The notes under the pieces are model-generated. The model did not search any database. It worked only from the letters and a program-made list of their open reading frames with translations, and was not told the DNA's origin. Positions 39,474 to 48,565 of a stretch of 64,000 bases of DNA are shown piece by piece (the stretch's first letter is position 1; each line of letters begins with the position of its first letter). Location: NCBI RefSeq assembly GCF_014595995.2, contig NZ_CP063989.1, forward strand, positions 868,001 through 932,000, in the 5' to 3' direction. The DNA comes from Actinomyces respiraculi (GTDB taxonomy: Bacteria; Actinomycetota; Actinomycetes; Actinomycetales; Actinomycetaceae). Position numbers and translations under genes: made by a program.

Positions 39474-39964
39474 TCGGTTTGTTCTCGAGAGTCACGGTGT
39501 TGTGCCGTTGTGGTGTCTCAGGACGTCGGTGGGGCTTGCACGCTCACACTTTTCGGCAGCCGTCGAGAACAGCGCCATTGCTAGGGTTCGTCGACTGGTG
39601 CTCTCCAGTGCGTCGGCTCCCATGTGCACGGAGGTTGCCCGTGCACATGGGAGCTTGGGCCACCACGGCAAACCCCAGTGCAACCGTTAACACCTGTCAC
39701 ATGAGCGTGCGAGCCCCCCTGTCGGCAGCCGGCGGGGCACGCCCCGAGCCCCGCCAGCAGCCGACCGACAACGGATGCCGGCGCCAGGCTCAAACCGTCA
39801 CGGGCTCAGCGCGGCGGGGTGTGCCGGAGCACACCGCCACGACCGGCCAGAAACCCCACCCCCCACAAACCCCGGAACTGTCACCGATGCCCTTGAGGCA
39901 GAACTGCCACCGATGCCCTGAGACACCACAACAGCACAACACCGCACTCTCGAGCGCAAACCGA
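39474..39964. mobile_element. MITE-like element with 58-59-bp inverted repeats
   Basis: The left end (39474-39532) and right end (39907-39964, opposite strand) match over about 58 bases with few differences. Both read tcggtttg, then ctcgagagt, then cggtgttgtg, then gttgtggtgtctcagg. The inner part (tgtggtgtctcagg...) is the same IS-like end as at 396 and 1976. The outer part is half of the palindrome that stands alone at 31105-31143. The interior is non-coding, with two copies of a 26-base end motif near the right side (caccgatgccc). The simplest reading is a small non-autonomous IS inserted in a palindrome. Confidence 0.65.
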
Positions 39965-40041
39965 GGAGGTGGGGCGGGGGGAGAGGGATATCGCACCTCG
40001 ATGCTGTTCACCCCGCCCACGCTGGCCGCTACATTGCCGGT

Positions 40042-40809
40042 ATGGCGAGGAATCCTCTGAGCATCGGTGGCGCGCGCGTGCTACTGGTCGTCGGCGCGGT
40101 GAGTATGTCTCTCACCGGGTGCGTGGACGGCCTGACGGACAACCCGCTCACCGACTCCGAGGTCTCGGCCTTTCTCACGGGTGCGACCGAGGTGTCGGCT
40201 GCTGCCGACGAGGCGTCCTTGGCCGTCGCCTCGCAGACGGCATCCCTGCAGCGCGACGCCATCGTCTTGTCACGCGCCTCCCTGGATGCCGCTGAAAGAC
40301 TTGCCCAGGCCAAGGCCGACGCCGAGACCACCGCTCAGGACCTCCGCAGGCGCACCGATGCCGTGAGGGCTTCAGCGACCGCGGATGACCTGTCCGAGAT
40401 CGCCACCGCGCGCGCCGCGTACGACAAGGCCATGAAGGGCACAAGCGTTGAGGACCTGAAGAAGGCGCTGATCGCCTACACCTTGGCCGTCGTGACCGCT
40501 GAGACACACGTCGCCGCCCGGCAGGTCGCCGCCACGGAGGGGACGGAGCATGAGGCGCCCGGTCAGGTGCCGGCAGCGCCGCAGGACCGGCCCGCCGCTG
40601 GGCAACCAGGGGGCGTTGAGGGCGAGACTCAGTTCTTTGGGCCGCCTGCCGGCGGCGGTGCCCCGCCCGTGCCGCCTGCCGACGGCGGTGCCCCGCCCGC
40701 GCCGCCGGAGGAGCCGCCCGCCGACCCGCCTGCTGAGTCGCCTGCCGATCCGGTCGTTACTGAGCCCCTGCAGGTTCCCGGTGAGGGAGGCGAGGGCACG
40801 ACGCCGTGA
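40042..40809 (+). CDS. Putative lipoprotein, helical with Pro-rich tail
   Basis: The 255-residue protein has a signal peptide with lipobox SMSLTGC (Cys at about 27), so it is probably anchored outside the membrane. Residues 40-165 are Ala-rich and strongly helical, with heptad-like spacing suggesting a coiled coil. The C-terminus is a flexible Pro/Gly/Glu-rich tail with the repeat PPADGGAPP. I do not recognise a family. No clear ribosome binding site precedes ATG at 40042. Confidence 0.7.
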   Translation: MARNPLSIGGARVLLVVGAVSMSLTGCVDGLTDNPLTDSEVSAFLTGATEVSAAADEASLAVASQTASLQRDAIVLSRASLDAAERLAQAKADAETTAQDLRRRTDAVRASATADDLSEIATARAAYDKAMKGTSVEDLKKALIAYTLAVVTAETHVAARQVAATEGTEHEAPGQVPAAPQDRPAAGQPGGVEGETQFFGPPAGGGAPPVPPADGGAPPAPPEEPPADPPAESPADPVVTEPLQVPGEGGEGTTP

Positions 40810-40833
40810 GGCCAGCCGAGCGTCAGGCGCTCG

Positions 40834-41706
40834 TCACGCCGTAGTGGAAGAGGCTGTGGCCGTCGGCGTCGGCTCACCCGTCGGCGTCGGCTCACCGGTC
40901 GGCTCAGACTCGCCGCTCGGCCACGCCGAGGCACCCGTCAGCCCTTCGATCCTCACTCCGTGGCGCAGGGTCATCCACGTGTCCTGGTCGAACTGACCGA
41001 ACTGGCACAACTCGGTGAGGGAGACGACGACGCCGTCGGCTGACCAGACGCGGACAAAGGAGCTTCCCGTCACCTGGGAACCGGCCACTCGTGCGGTGAA
41101 AGCGGTTTCGATGCCGCGGAACGGCGTGTCGCCGTTGGTGGCCTCGAGACGGCGACGGGACGTCTGCTCATAACTGGAGTAGGAGTCAGCGGCGGCATCG
41201 GCCCAGGACCCGGAGATGAAACGGTCGTCCCCGCCGGCCAGGAGCAGGGCAGCACTCGCGGTGACCTCGGCGCGCACGGTACACATGGTCTGCCGTGAGA
41301 CCCAGGTCCTGACGGTCGATGTCCCGGCAAGGTCCGAGTCGGCCGAGCGCGAGACGACCGTCTCAGGTTGGATCTCGTAGCCGGGCAGATCCGGGAAGGA
41401 CACGGTCACCGCACTCGGCGTCGTGGGCTGAGCGGTCGGGGGGACCGAGGGCATCACCATGCCGCTGGGGACGGCGATGGCGGTGGGGGTCGCCGTCGGG
41501 TCGGAGGCGAGGAGCCCGTCAAGGTCAACCTCGGCGCATCCCGCCGACAGCAGCAGGGCGGCTGCGACAGCCCCCATGATGGCGGTACGCCAGCGCGTCC
41601 TGACCGGTGCGCTGCTGGCACCGGGATGGCGCCCGGGGGCCGCGGTCCGGCGCCCGTCTGGCGCGTTCGACCGGAAGACCTGGAGGGTGGGCCCGCTGGC
41701 GTGCAT
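40834..41706 (-). CDS. Putative lipoprotein with Thr/Pro tails
   Basis: The frame encodes 290 residues. A lipobox ALLLSAGC (Cys near 57) follows an unusually long basic N-region, so translation may instead start at MGAVAAALL (about residue 44, position 41577). The mature part has a Pro/Thr-rich linker, then a compact domain of about 140 residues containing two cysteines (RQTMCTVRAEV and LTELCQFGQF), and ends in the repeat PTGEPTPT. The family is not recognised. It is convergent with the previous lipoprotein gene, 24 bases away, and divergent from ilvE. Confidence 0.65.
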   Translation of the reverse strand: MHASGPTLQVFRSNAPDGRRTAAPGRHPGASSAPVRTRWRTAIMGAVAAALLLSAGCAEVDLDGLLASDPTATPTAIAVPSGMVMPSVPPTAQPTTPSAVTVSFPDLPGYEIQPETVVSRSADSDLAGTSTVRTWVSRQTMCTVRAEVTASAALLLAGGDDRFISGSWADAAADSYSSYEQTSRRRLEATNGDTPFRGIETAFTARVAGSQVTGSSFVRVWSADGVVVSLTELCQFGQFDQDTWMTLRHGVRIEGLTGASAWPSGESEPTGEPTPTGEPTPTATASSTTA

Positions 41707-41791
41707 GGCCTGAGGCTACCGCGGCCCTCCTCAGGGGTCGCAATGCGAGAACCCGCGGCCCGCCGGCGAAGCCCGGCGGTAGCATGCCCGC

Positions 41792-42955
41792 ATGCCTGAG
41801 ACTGCAGCCCCCACCCCCGACTCCCTCGCCACGCCCCTGTCACAGGCAGCCGCGGTCCCGCTCCCCGACGCCGACGCGCTCGCGGGACGTTTCCCCCTGA
41901 CCCGCAGCCCCCGGCCCGCCTCCGACGATGAGCGCGCCCAGGTCCTGAGCGACCTCCACTTCGGCTCCGTCTTCACCGACCACATGGTCCACACCCGTTG
42001 GACGCGTGGCGAGGGCTGGTCGGGCCACCAGGTCATGCCCTACGGCGACCTCGCCCTCTCCCCGGCCGCAGCCGTCCTCCACTACGGCCAGGAGGTCTTC
42101 GAGGGCATCAAGGCCTACCGCCACGCCGACGGTTCCGTGTGGACCTTCCGTCCCCGCTACAACGCCGCCCGTCTCAAGGTCTCCGCACGGCGCCTGGCCC
42201 TGCCCGAGCTGGCCGAGGAGGACGTCGTCGCCTCCCTGGTTGACCTCGTGCGCGCCGACGAGGCCTGGGTGCCCTCGGGTGAGGGGGAGTCCCTCTACCT
42301 GCGACCCTTCATGTTCGCCTCCGAGGCCTTCCTGGGCGTGCACGCCGCCGACGTCGTCGACTACTACGTCATCGCCTCCCCGTCCGGCGCCTACTTCACC
42401 CACGGCCTGACCCCGATCAGCATCTGGGTCACCCAGGACTACCACCGTGCCGGCCGTGGCGGCACCGGCTTCGCCAAGACCGGGGGCAACTACGCCTCCT
42501 CCCTGCTGCCGCAGCAGGAGGCGGCCGCCAAGGGCTGCGACCAGGTGTGCTTCCTCGACGACGTCACCCAGACCAACCTCGAGGAGCTCGGCGGCATGAA
42601 CGTCATGGTTGTCGACGCCGACGGCACCGTGCGCACCCCGCGCCTGACCGGCACCATTCTCGAGGGTGGCACCCGCTCCGCCATCATCCGCCTGCTGACC
42701 GACGCCGGCCGCCGCGTCGTCGAGGAGACCATCAGCCTTGACGGCCTCGTGCAGGACATCCGTTCCGGCAAGGTCACCGAGGTCTTCGCCTGCGGCACCG
42801 CCGCCGTCGTCGTCCCCCTCGGGCGGCTCATGGGCAGGGACTTCGACGTCGCGATCACCGGCTCCGAGGTCACCCGCGAGATTCACGACCGCCTCACCGG
42901 CATCCAGTACGGCCGACTTGAGGACCCCTACGGGTGGATGTACCGCCTCGTGTGA
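41792..42955 (+). CDS. ilvE: Branched-chain amino acid aminotransferase
   Basis: IlvE is the last step of leucine, isoleucine and valine synthesis, transferring the amino group from glutamate with PLP. The 387-residue fold-type IV enzyme has LHYGQEVFEGIKAYRHADG near residue 90, the PLP lysine in GTGFAKTGGNYASSLLPQQE, and the phosphate-binding TNLEELGGMNVMVV and GTRSAIIRLL segments. The length and motifs fit the longer actinobacterial/eukaryotic BCAT type. With ilvBNC and leuB it places much of the branched-chain pathway in this window. Confidence 0.95.
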   Translation: MPETAAPTPDSLATPLSQAAAVPLPDADALAGRFPLTRSPRPASDDERAQVLSDLHFGSVFTDHMVHTRWTRGEGWSGHQVMPYGDLALSPAAAVLHYGQEVFEGIKAYRHADGSVWTFRPRYNAARLKVSARRLALPELAEEDVVASLVDLVRADEAWVPSGEGESLYLRPFMFASEAFLGVHAADVVDYYVIASPSGAYFTHGLTPISIWVTQDYHRAGRGGTGFAKTGGNYASSLLPQQEAAAKGCDQVCFLDDVTQTNLEELGGMNVMVVDADGTVRTPRLTGTILEGGTRSAIIRLLTDAGRRVVEETISLDGLVQDIRSGKVTEVFACGTAAVVVPLGRLMGRDFDVAITGSEVTREIHDRLTGIQYGRLEDPYGWMYRLV

Positions 42956-43045
42956 GGGTGCTGGGAGAGGGCAGCGGCGCAACTGTGACCCTTCCCCTGT
43001 AGAAACCCGGCCCCAGCCCTGCGCCTCATATGCTGTGATGCGGCT

Positions 43046-44137
43046 ATGAGCGACGAGCGTGCCCCCCTGTTAGACGACCTGCTTGCGGCTGAGGAGCCGT
43101 CTGGCGGTCGGCGGAGCGGGCGTCGGTGGCGCGTGGCGCTCGTGTCGGTCGTGGTCATCGCCCTCGTCCTCGTGGCGGGGACCGCCGCGGCTGGACTGTG
43201 GGTACGTCACCGTCTCGCGTCCAACATCGAGACCCTGGCTGACCCCTTCAGCCCGATTGCTGAGGTGGACCGCGCTCCCGCCCAGGTCGTCGCCCCCGGT
43301 GAGGATCCGGCGACGAACGTCCTCGTCCTCGGCTCTGACTCGCGGATCAGCGCCGGTGACCCCAGCCAGTGGGAGGTCGGCGCTCAGCGCACGGACGCGA
43401 TGATGCTCATCCAGATCAGCGGGGACCGCGAGGACGTGTCAGTCATGTCCATCCCGCGCGACTCCTGGGTGGAGATCCCCGGCTACGGCGAGAACAAGAT
43501 CAACGCGGCCTTCTCCTTCGGGGGCCCGAGCCTCACCATCCAGACGGTTGAGACTCTCACCGGGGTGCGCATCGACCACGTCGTCGTCGCGGACTTCGAG
43601 TCCTTCAGTGACATCACGGACGCCATCGGGGGCGTCATCATCAACCTCAAGGAGCCGACGACTCTGGCCGGGACGTACGTCGAGGCCGGAAGTCAGCAGC
43701 TCAACGGTGAGCAGGCCCTCGCCTTCGCCCGTGAGCGCAAGTCCCTGCCCAACGGCGACTTCGACCGGGTCAAGCGCCAGCAGGCGTGGATGCGGGCGAT
43801 GGTGGCATCCGTCCTCAACAACGGGGTGCTGTCCGACCCCGGCCGGCTCTACGACTTCCTCACGACTGTCACCCGGACGCTCGCGGTCGATGAGGGTTTC
43901 ACCATCGATGAGATGCAGTCACTGGCGCTGAGCCTGTCGGGGATTCACTCCACCGACATCACCTTCATGACGGTGCCGACGGCGGGCACGGGCACGAGTG
44001 CGGACGGCCAGTCGATCGTTCTCATTGACGAGGTCGCGGCCGCGCCGCTCTTCGAGGCGTATCAGAACGACACGGTCGAGGAGTACCTCGCCGCCAACCC
44101 CGATGCCGTGAGCCTGCTGCCGGCGACGGTGAACTGA
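43046..44137 (+). CDS. LytR-CpsA-Psr (LCP) family glycopolymer ligase
   Basis: LCP proteins transfer lipid-linked glycopolymers to peptidoglycan outside the cell. The 363-residue protein has a short cytoplasmic segment, one membrane helix (about 30-50), and the LCP domain with NVLVLGSDSR, the TDAMMLIQI motif, SIPRDSWVEIPGYGENKINAAF and FARERKSLPNGDFDRVKRQQ, which carries the conserved Arg residues that bind the pyrophosphate lipid. It directly precedes the polymer-synthesis genes, fitting a role as the ligase of that polymer. It begins at ATG with tatgct just upstream, possibly a -10 for a short leader. Confidence 0.92.
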   Translation: MSDERAPLLDDLLAAEEPSGGRRSGRRWRVALVSVVVIALVLVAGTAAAGLWVRHRLASNIETLADPFSPIAEVDRAPAQVVAPGEDPATNVLVLGSDSRISAGDPSQWEVGAQRTDAMMLIQISGDREDVSVMSIPRDSWVEIPGYGENKINAAFSFGGPSLTIQTVETLTGVRIDHVVVADFESFSDITDAIGGVIINLKEPTTLAGTYVEAGSQQLNGEQALAFARERKSLPNGDFDRVKRQQAWMRAMVASVLNNGVLSDPGRLYDFLTTVTRTLAVDEGFTIDEMQSLALSLSGIHSTDITFMTVPTAGTGTSADGQSIVLIDEVAAAPLFEAYQNDTVEEYLAANPDAVSLLPATVN

Positions 44138-44350
44138 ACCCTGAGCGCGGCAGCGCTACCGCGATGCTCCTGTCAGGCCTGGCTCAGCAGGTGTCCCAGC
44201 ACTCGGCCGGGGCCGACGATACGCGGGCGGTCATCCGTCCTTTTGAGAGCGTTGTGATGGACTCGAAGGAACCCACGGTCACCGCTAGGGTTCTAATGTG
44301 CGGCCTCCCCGCCGCATCCCTAGTTCCCCAAGGAAGGCGATGAGTGCTTC

Positions 44351-45589
44351 ATGAAGATTGCAGTCATTGGACTGGGCTATATCGGGCTGCCCACGGCCGC
44401 AGTGCTCGCCCGTGCTGGTGCAGAGGTTGTGGGTGTTGACGTGTCCGAGCGGCATGTGGCGGCGGTTAATCGCGGCGAGCTTCCCTTCGTGGAGGCTGGT
44501 CTAGGGGAGGTAGTTGCTGACGCCGTGCGTGGCGGTCGTTTGCGAGCACAGCAGCAGACGCCCCCGGCCTCGGTGTACATCGTCGCAGTGCCCACCCCCT
44601 TCAAAGGCGCGGGCCACCAGGCAGACCCGTCCTTCATTGAGGCAGCGGCGCGCAGCATCGCACCGCAGTTGAACGGGGACGAACTGGTGGTGCTGGAGTC
44701 AACGTCTCCTCCCGGGACCACCGAGCGCATGGCCCAGGTGGTCCTGGAGGAGCGTCCAGACCTCTCTGTCGATGGCAGCGGAGGTCGGCCGGTTGTGCAC
44801 TTTGCGCACTGCCCCGAGCGGGTGCTGCCTGGCCAGATCATGGTGGAGATAGTGTCCAATGACAGGATCATTGGTGGTCTGACGCCCAGAGCCAGCGAGC
44901 TCGCCCGCGAGGTGTATGCCTTGTTCTGTGAGGGTGAGCTTGTGCTCACGGATGCCCGAACCGCAGAGATGACGAAGTTGGTGGAGAACTCGTTTCGGGA
45001 CGTGAACATAGCGTTCGCAAACGAGCTCTCCATCCTGTGCGAGCGTCTGGGTATTGACGTGTGGGAGCTCATTGGCTTGGCCAACCGCCATCCACGGGTC
45101 AACATTCTGCAGCCCGGACCCGGAGTTGGTGGGCACTGCATTGCCGTTGATCCTTGGTTCATTGTGTCCGCGTTGCCGCAGGAGGCACGCCTGATCCGGG
45201 CGGCACGAGAGGTCAACGACTCCAAGCCGGAGCACGTGCTCAGTGCCGTCTTGGACACAGTGGCGGGAACGGAGGAGCCGGTGGTCGCCTGCCTGGGGCT
45301 GGCCTTCAAGGCGGATATTGATGACTTGCGCGAGTCGCCGGCTGTGGGGATCACCAAGCGTCTTGCACAGGCATTGCCGCAGGGGCAGATTCTTGCGGTT
45401 GAGCCCAACGTTGAGGAGCTACCAGCCGCACTGGCTGAATTACCTAATGTGCGCTTGGACTCTGTGATGGGTGCGATTGCTGCTGCTGATGTGGTAGTTC
45501 TGCTGGTGGACCACAAGGAGTTTAAGAACCTGGACCGCTCATTGCTGGAAGGCAAGCAAACGGTCGATACTCGCGGTATCTGGCGTTGA
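44351..45589 (+). CDS. wecC: UDP-N-acetyl-D-mannosamine dehydrogenase-like enzyme
   Basis: This NAD-dependent enzyme is predicted to oxidise a UDP-hexose at C6 to a uronic acid. The 412-residue protein has the Rossmann motif IAVIGLGYIGLPTAAVLARAG, VAVPTPFK, the ESTSPPGTTERM segment, and GPGVGGHCIAVDPWF with the catalytic Cys (about residue 262). The wording matches WecC/ManNAcA dehydrogenases better than UDP-glucose dehydrogenases. No wecB epimerase is in the window, so the UDP-ManNAc source must lie elsewhere or the substrate differs. Preceding aaggaagg supports translation; an ATG at 44340 opens only a 4-codon frame. Confidence 0.85.
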   Translation: MKIAVIGLGYIGLPTAAVLARAGAEVVGVDVSERHVAAVNRGELPFVEAGLGEVVADAVRGGRLRAQQQTPPASVYIVAVPTPFKGAGHQADPSFIEAAARSIAPQLNGDELVVLESTSPPGTTERMAQVVLEERPDLSVDGSGGRPVVHFAHCPERVLPGQIMVEIVSNDRIIGGLTPRASELAREVYALFCEGELVLTDARTAEMTKLVENSFRDVNIAFANELSILCERLGIDVWELIGLANRHPRVNILQPGPGVGGHCIAVDPWFIVSALPQEARLIRAAREVNDSKPEHVLSAVLDTVAGTEEPVVACLGLAFKADIDDLRESPAVGITKRLAQALPQGQILAVEPNVEELPAALAELPNVRLDSVMGAIAAADVVVLLVDHKEFKNLDRSLLEGKQTVDTRGIWR

Positions 45590-45593
45590 GCTG

Positions 45594-48551
45594 ATGGGGG
45601 CGCGCGGTTTTCTCACAAGGGTAAGCAGACGCATGGTTAGGCCAGCGTTCACCGTGATTGTGATCGCTGCTGGTGCGGATCAGGTTGAGCCAACCGTCCG
45701 TTCGGTCCTCAACCAGCCGGAGCGTGACCTTGAGGTCATTGTGGTGGCGCCGTCCCAGAGCCAGGCTGCCGCAGGGTGCCAAGCGCTAGCTGCGCGAGAT
45801 CGCAGGATCCAGGTGCTCGCGCTTGATGGGGAGCGCGCACCCCGGCGCGGGGTTGCGCTTTCAGTGTCGGCCTCTGCACTGTTGGAGGTGCTGCAGCGGG
45901 CTCGCTCGAACGCTGTCATGCTTCTTGACGGTGCCGTGGACCAGTTAAGTAGTGGCGTGCTCAAGGACGGGCGCGTCGTGCTCAATATTGGCGACGCCGT
46001 CGTCGGCGCACGGCGAGGCACAGCGGTGGGTGACGCCAATGGCAGTGCTCGCACGGCCTTTGACGATTTGAGCCCAGCTACGGTGATCGCGTCAAAGGCC
46101 TTATGGGAGCAGACTTTCAGTTCCGGCGGGAAGAGGGTATACCTGCCTGACCTCTCACTGGACCTGCTGGCACGAGCCCGGCACCCAGAGCGCCTGGGAC
46201 GCGAGCTCTGTCAGACGCGCAAGCGGCCCCAGCCCAAGGAGGAAGCCCAGGCACAGGAGCTGCTGCGGAGCTTGCGCCATCGTGCCAGGGTGCTGAAGCT
46301 CCTGCCTGAGGCCGATCGAACAGAGGTGCTGGGCCGCACCCTGGCGGGACCTTTGATCAAGTTGGCTTTGCTCTGTGGCTCGCTCCCGAGTGAGCTAGTG
46401 GCAGAAGCACAAGGCTTGGCGGCGAGTCTGGTGCCGCCGAGCGCGGAGGAGCCCTTGTCCTCGCTGCCCCTGGTGGATCGAGTGCTGCTGCACGCCTTGG
46501 CCCATCGGGAACGCGTAGATCTGGAAGAGTTGTTGGTTGCTCGCGCCAGGGAAGGCACCAGTGTCCCGCTCCGGTTTTACGGAGATCGCCTGCGCGTTAC
46601 TTTGCCGGTGCTTGAGCGCCTTGAGGGGCTGCCCGGCTCTCTCCTGACACCGCAGGCGGCGGACTCGTGTGCCTTCGCCGCCACCCACGGCCTGCGGGTT
46701 GTGGAGGACGGCTTGGAGGTCACTGGTAGGGCCTACCTGTACGGTGTGAGACCACAGGACACTGAGCTGCAACTGGAACTTGTTTCAGGCCACGGAGACG
46801 CCCAGGTGCTCGATTGGTCGCCATGTGGTGCACCGCAGGCTGACCTGTATGCGAACGATCCTTGGACCTCATACGCCGAATCTGGGTTCCGTGCGGTGAT
46901 TCCAGTTGATGCCCTCGCGGGTGAGGCACAGATCAGGGTGCGGCTGCGAGCAGCAGACCATGAGCTGAGCACCTGGCTCCCAGCACCACCGCAGGCCGTG
47001 GGCCGGTGCCCTGGGGCTTGCTCCGGGACTGCCTGGACCTGGTGGCCCGGAGAAGACGGCGAGACCTGTATCAGCCTCTCTGAGGCGCCACAGCCCTCAG
47101 ATCTTGCGGAGTTGAGCGTCATAGTGGCAGGAGCCAGCCTCTTAGGTTGCAAGCTACGTCTGATGCTGCAGACGAATGGTGGCCAGCTCACAGGCCTTGA
47201 GGCGGTCTCGTCTCAAGGCACGGTGCCGTTCACCCTCACTGAGGAGGGCGGCACGCTAAGCGCTGTTGTCGACCTGCAGGAATCTGGGCTGGCACGTGGT
47301 GGGCACCGCTTGCGCTGGCTTACTGCGGACCAGCAGGGCTGGTGCCAGGCGGCTCCAGACCTGGAGGTGGCTACGCTCAAACTGCTGGGTACTACCCACG
47401 GGGCCCGCCTGCGTGCGGCAATAGGCGGCGAGGCGGTGCTGACTTTGACGGCGCCGTTGACCGTCTTTGAGCAGTCCGCTTACGGGCGCCAGCAACTCGT
47501 CCAGGAGATTTTTGGCCCACTGGTGGACGCGGTGCTTTTCGAGTCCTTCAGGGGTAGGTCCACGGCAGACAACCCGGGCGCGATCTTCCAGGATTTCAAG
47601 GAATACGGCGTGAATGTGCCGCTGTGGTGGTCTGTGGAGGATGGAGCGGCGCCCCGAGGGAGCGTGCCGGTGGTGACCGGATCGTGCCAATGGTTCCGGG
47701 CGCTGCGTACGGCGCGCGTGATCGTCACTAATGACAACCTGCCCTACTGGTTCCGCAAGCAACCGGGGCAGCATGTGCTCCAAACCTGGCACGGCAGTAC
47801 GGTTAAGCACCTGCTCCGTGATGCACCTGGTCAAACTGTGTCGCTGCCGTACCGGCACCTGATGGCCAGGCAGGTGTCCCAGTGGGACCTGCTGCTGGCA
47901 CAAACCGAGCAGGCGGGCCAGCGGCTGTGCTCCGCGATGGGTTACGAGGGCAAGGTGCTCGTGGGGGAGTACCCCCGGAACGTGGGCCTGCTTGGTGGCG
48001 AGAAGGTCCGCCTCCAGGCCCGCCGTGCGTTGGGTATTGATGCCGCCACCAAGGTGGTGCTCTACGCCCCTACCTGGCGAGAGGCCCTGCGGGATGGGCC
48101 TCGTTCGGCTCCAAGCTTGTTTAATCCGGTGGCGCTCGCGGCCAGCACGGGAGTCACGGTGCTGGTGCGTAGCCACCACATGAATGAGCTGAGGGCCGAC
48201 GGCGTAGGAGTGGTGGACGTCAGCCAGTATCCCAATGCTGAGGGCCTCATGCTGGCGGCGGACGTGCTCGTCTCTGATTACTCAAGCATTGTTTTTGACT
48301 GGGCGTTGACTGGCAAGCCCTGCGTTCTGCATGTGCCGGACCTGGAGGAGTACCGGCAAGAGCGGGGCCTGTACGGGAGCTGGCCTGACGATTCGGGACT
48401 GCCTGTCTCCCGGAACCAGGCGGAGTTGACCGACGCTGTGCTGGCGGCCCTGGCGGCTCCAGTTCCGGCCCAGGTGCCGGACCCTGAACCCGTCCAGCAG
48501 ACGCTTAAGCAGGTTCGCGAGTGGATCACCGAGGCACTGGGGCTTGAGTGA
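45594..48551 (+). CDS. Large CDP-glycerol glycerophosphotransferase (TagF-like), multidomain
   Basis: The 985-residue protein has three parts. The N-terminus (about 15-220) resembles a GT2 fold (FTVIVIAAGADQVEPTVRSV) but lacks a clear DxD. The middle is β-rich and of unknown type. The C-terminal 370 residues form a TagF/TagB-like domain, with LQTWHGSTVKHLLRD near 731, VLYAPTWREAL near 823, RSHHMNE and VSDYSSIVFDWAL near 894. TagF-family enzymes add glycerol-phosphate from CDP-glycerol. Cytoplasmic, no signal. It starts 5 bases after the dehydrogenase. Codon use is like the host, though GC is somewhat lower than in housekeeping genes. Confidence 0.82.
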   Translation: MGARGFLTRVSRRMVRPAFTVIVIAAGADQVEPTVRSVLNQPERDLEVIVVAPSQSQAAAGCQALAARDRRIQVLALDGERAPRRGVALSVSASALLEVLQRARSNAVMLLDGAVDQLSSGVLKDGRVVLNIGDAVVGARRGTAVGDANGSARTAFDDLSPATVIASKALWEQTFSSGGKRVYLPDLSLDLLARARHPERLGRELCQTRKRPQPKEEAQAQELLRSLRHRARVLKLLPEADRTEVLGRTLAGPLIKLALLCGSLPSELVAEAQGLAASLVPPSAEEPLSSLPLVDRVLLHALAHRERVDLEELLVARAREGTSVPLRFYGDRLRVTLPVLERLEGLPGSLLTPQAADSCAFAATHGLRVVEDGLEVTGRAYLYGVRPQDTELQLELVSGHGDAQVLDWSPCGAPQADLYANDPWTSYAESGFRAVIPVDALAGEAQIRVRLRAADHELSTWLPAPPQAVGRCPGACSGTAWTWWPGEDGETCISLSEAPQPSDLAELSVIVAGASLLGCKLRLMLQTNGGQLTGLEAVSSQGTVPFTLTEEGGTLSAVVDLQESGLARGGHRLRWLTADQQGWCQAAPDLEVATLKLLGTTHGARLRAAIGGEAVLTLTAPLTVFEQSAYGRQQLVQEIFGPLVDAVLFESFRGRSTADNPGAIFQDFKEYGVNVPLWWSVEDGAAPRGSVPVVTGSCQWFRALRTARVIVTNDNLPYWFRKQPGQHVLQTWHGSTVKHLLRDAPGQTVSLPYRHLMARQVSQWDLLLAQTEQAGQRLCSAMGYEGKVLVGEYPRNVGLLGGEKVRLQARRALGIDAATKVVLYAPTWREALRDGPRSAPSLFNPVALAASTGVTVLVRSHHMNELRADGVGVVDVSQYPNAEGLMLAADVLVSDYSSIVFDWALTGKPCVLHVPDLEEYRQERGLYGSWPDDSGLPVSRNQAELTDAVLAALAAPVPAQVPDPEPVQQTLKQVREWITEALGLE

Positions 48552-48565
48552 CCAGTGATTGACCA

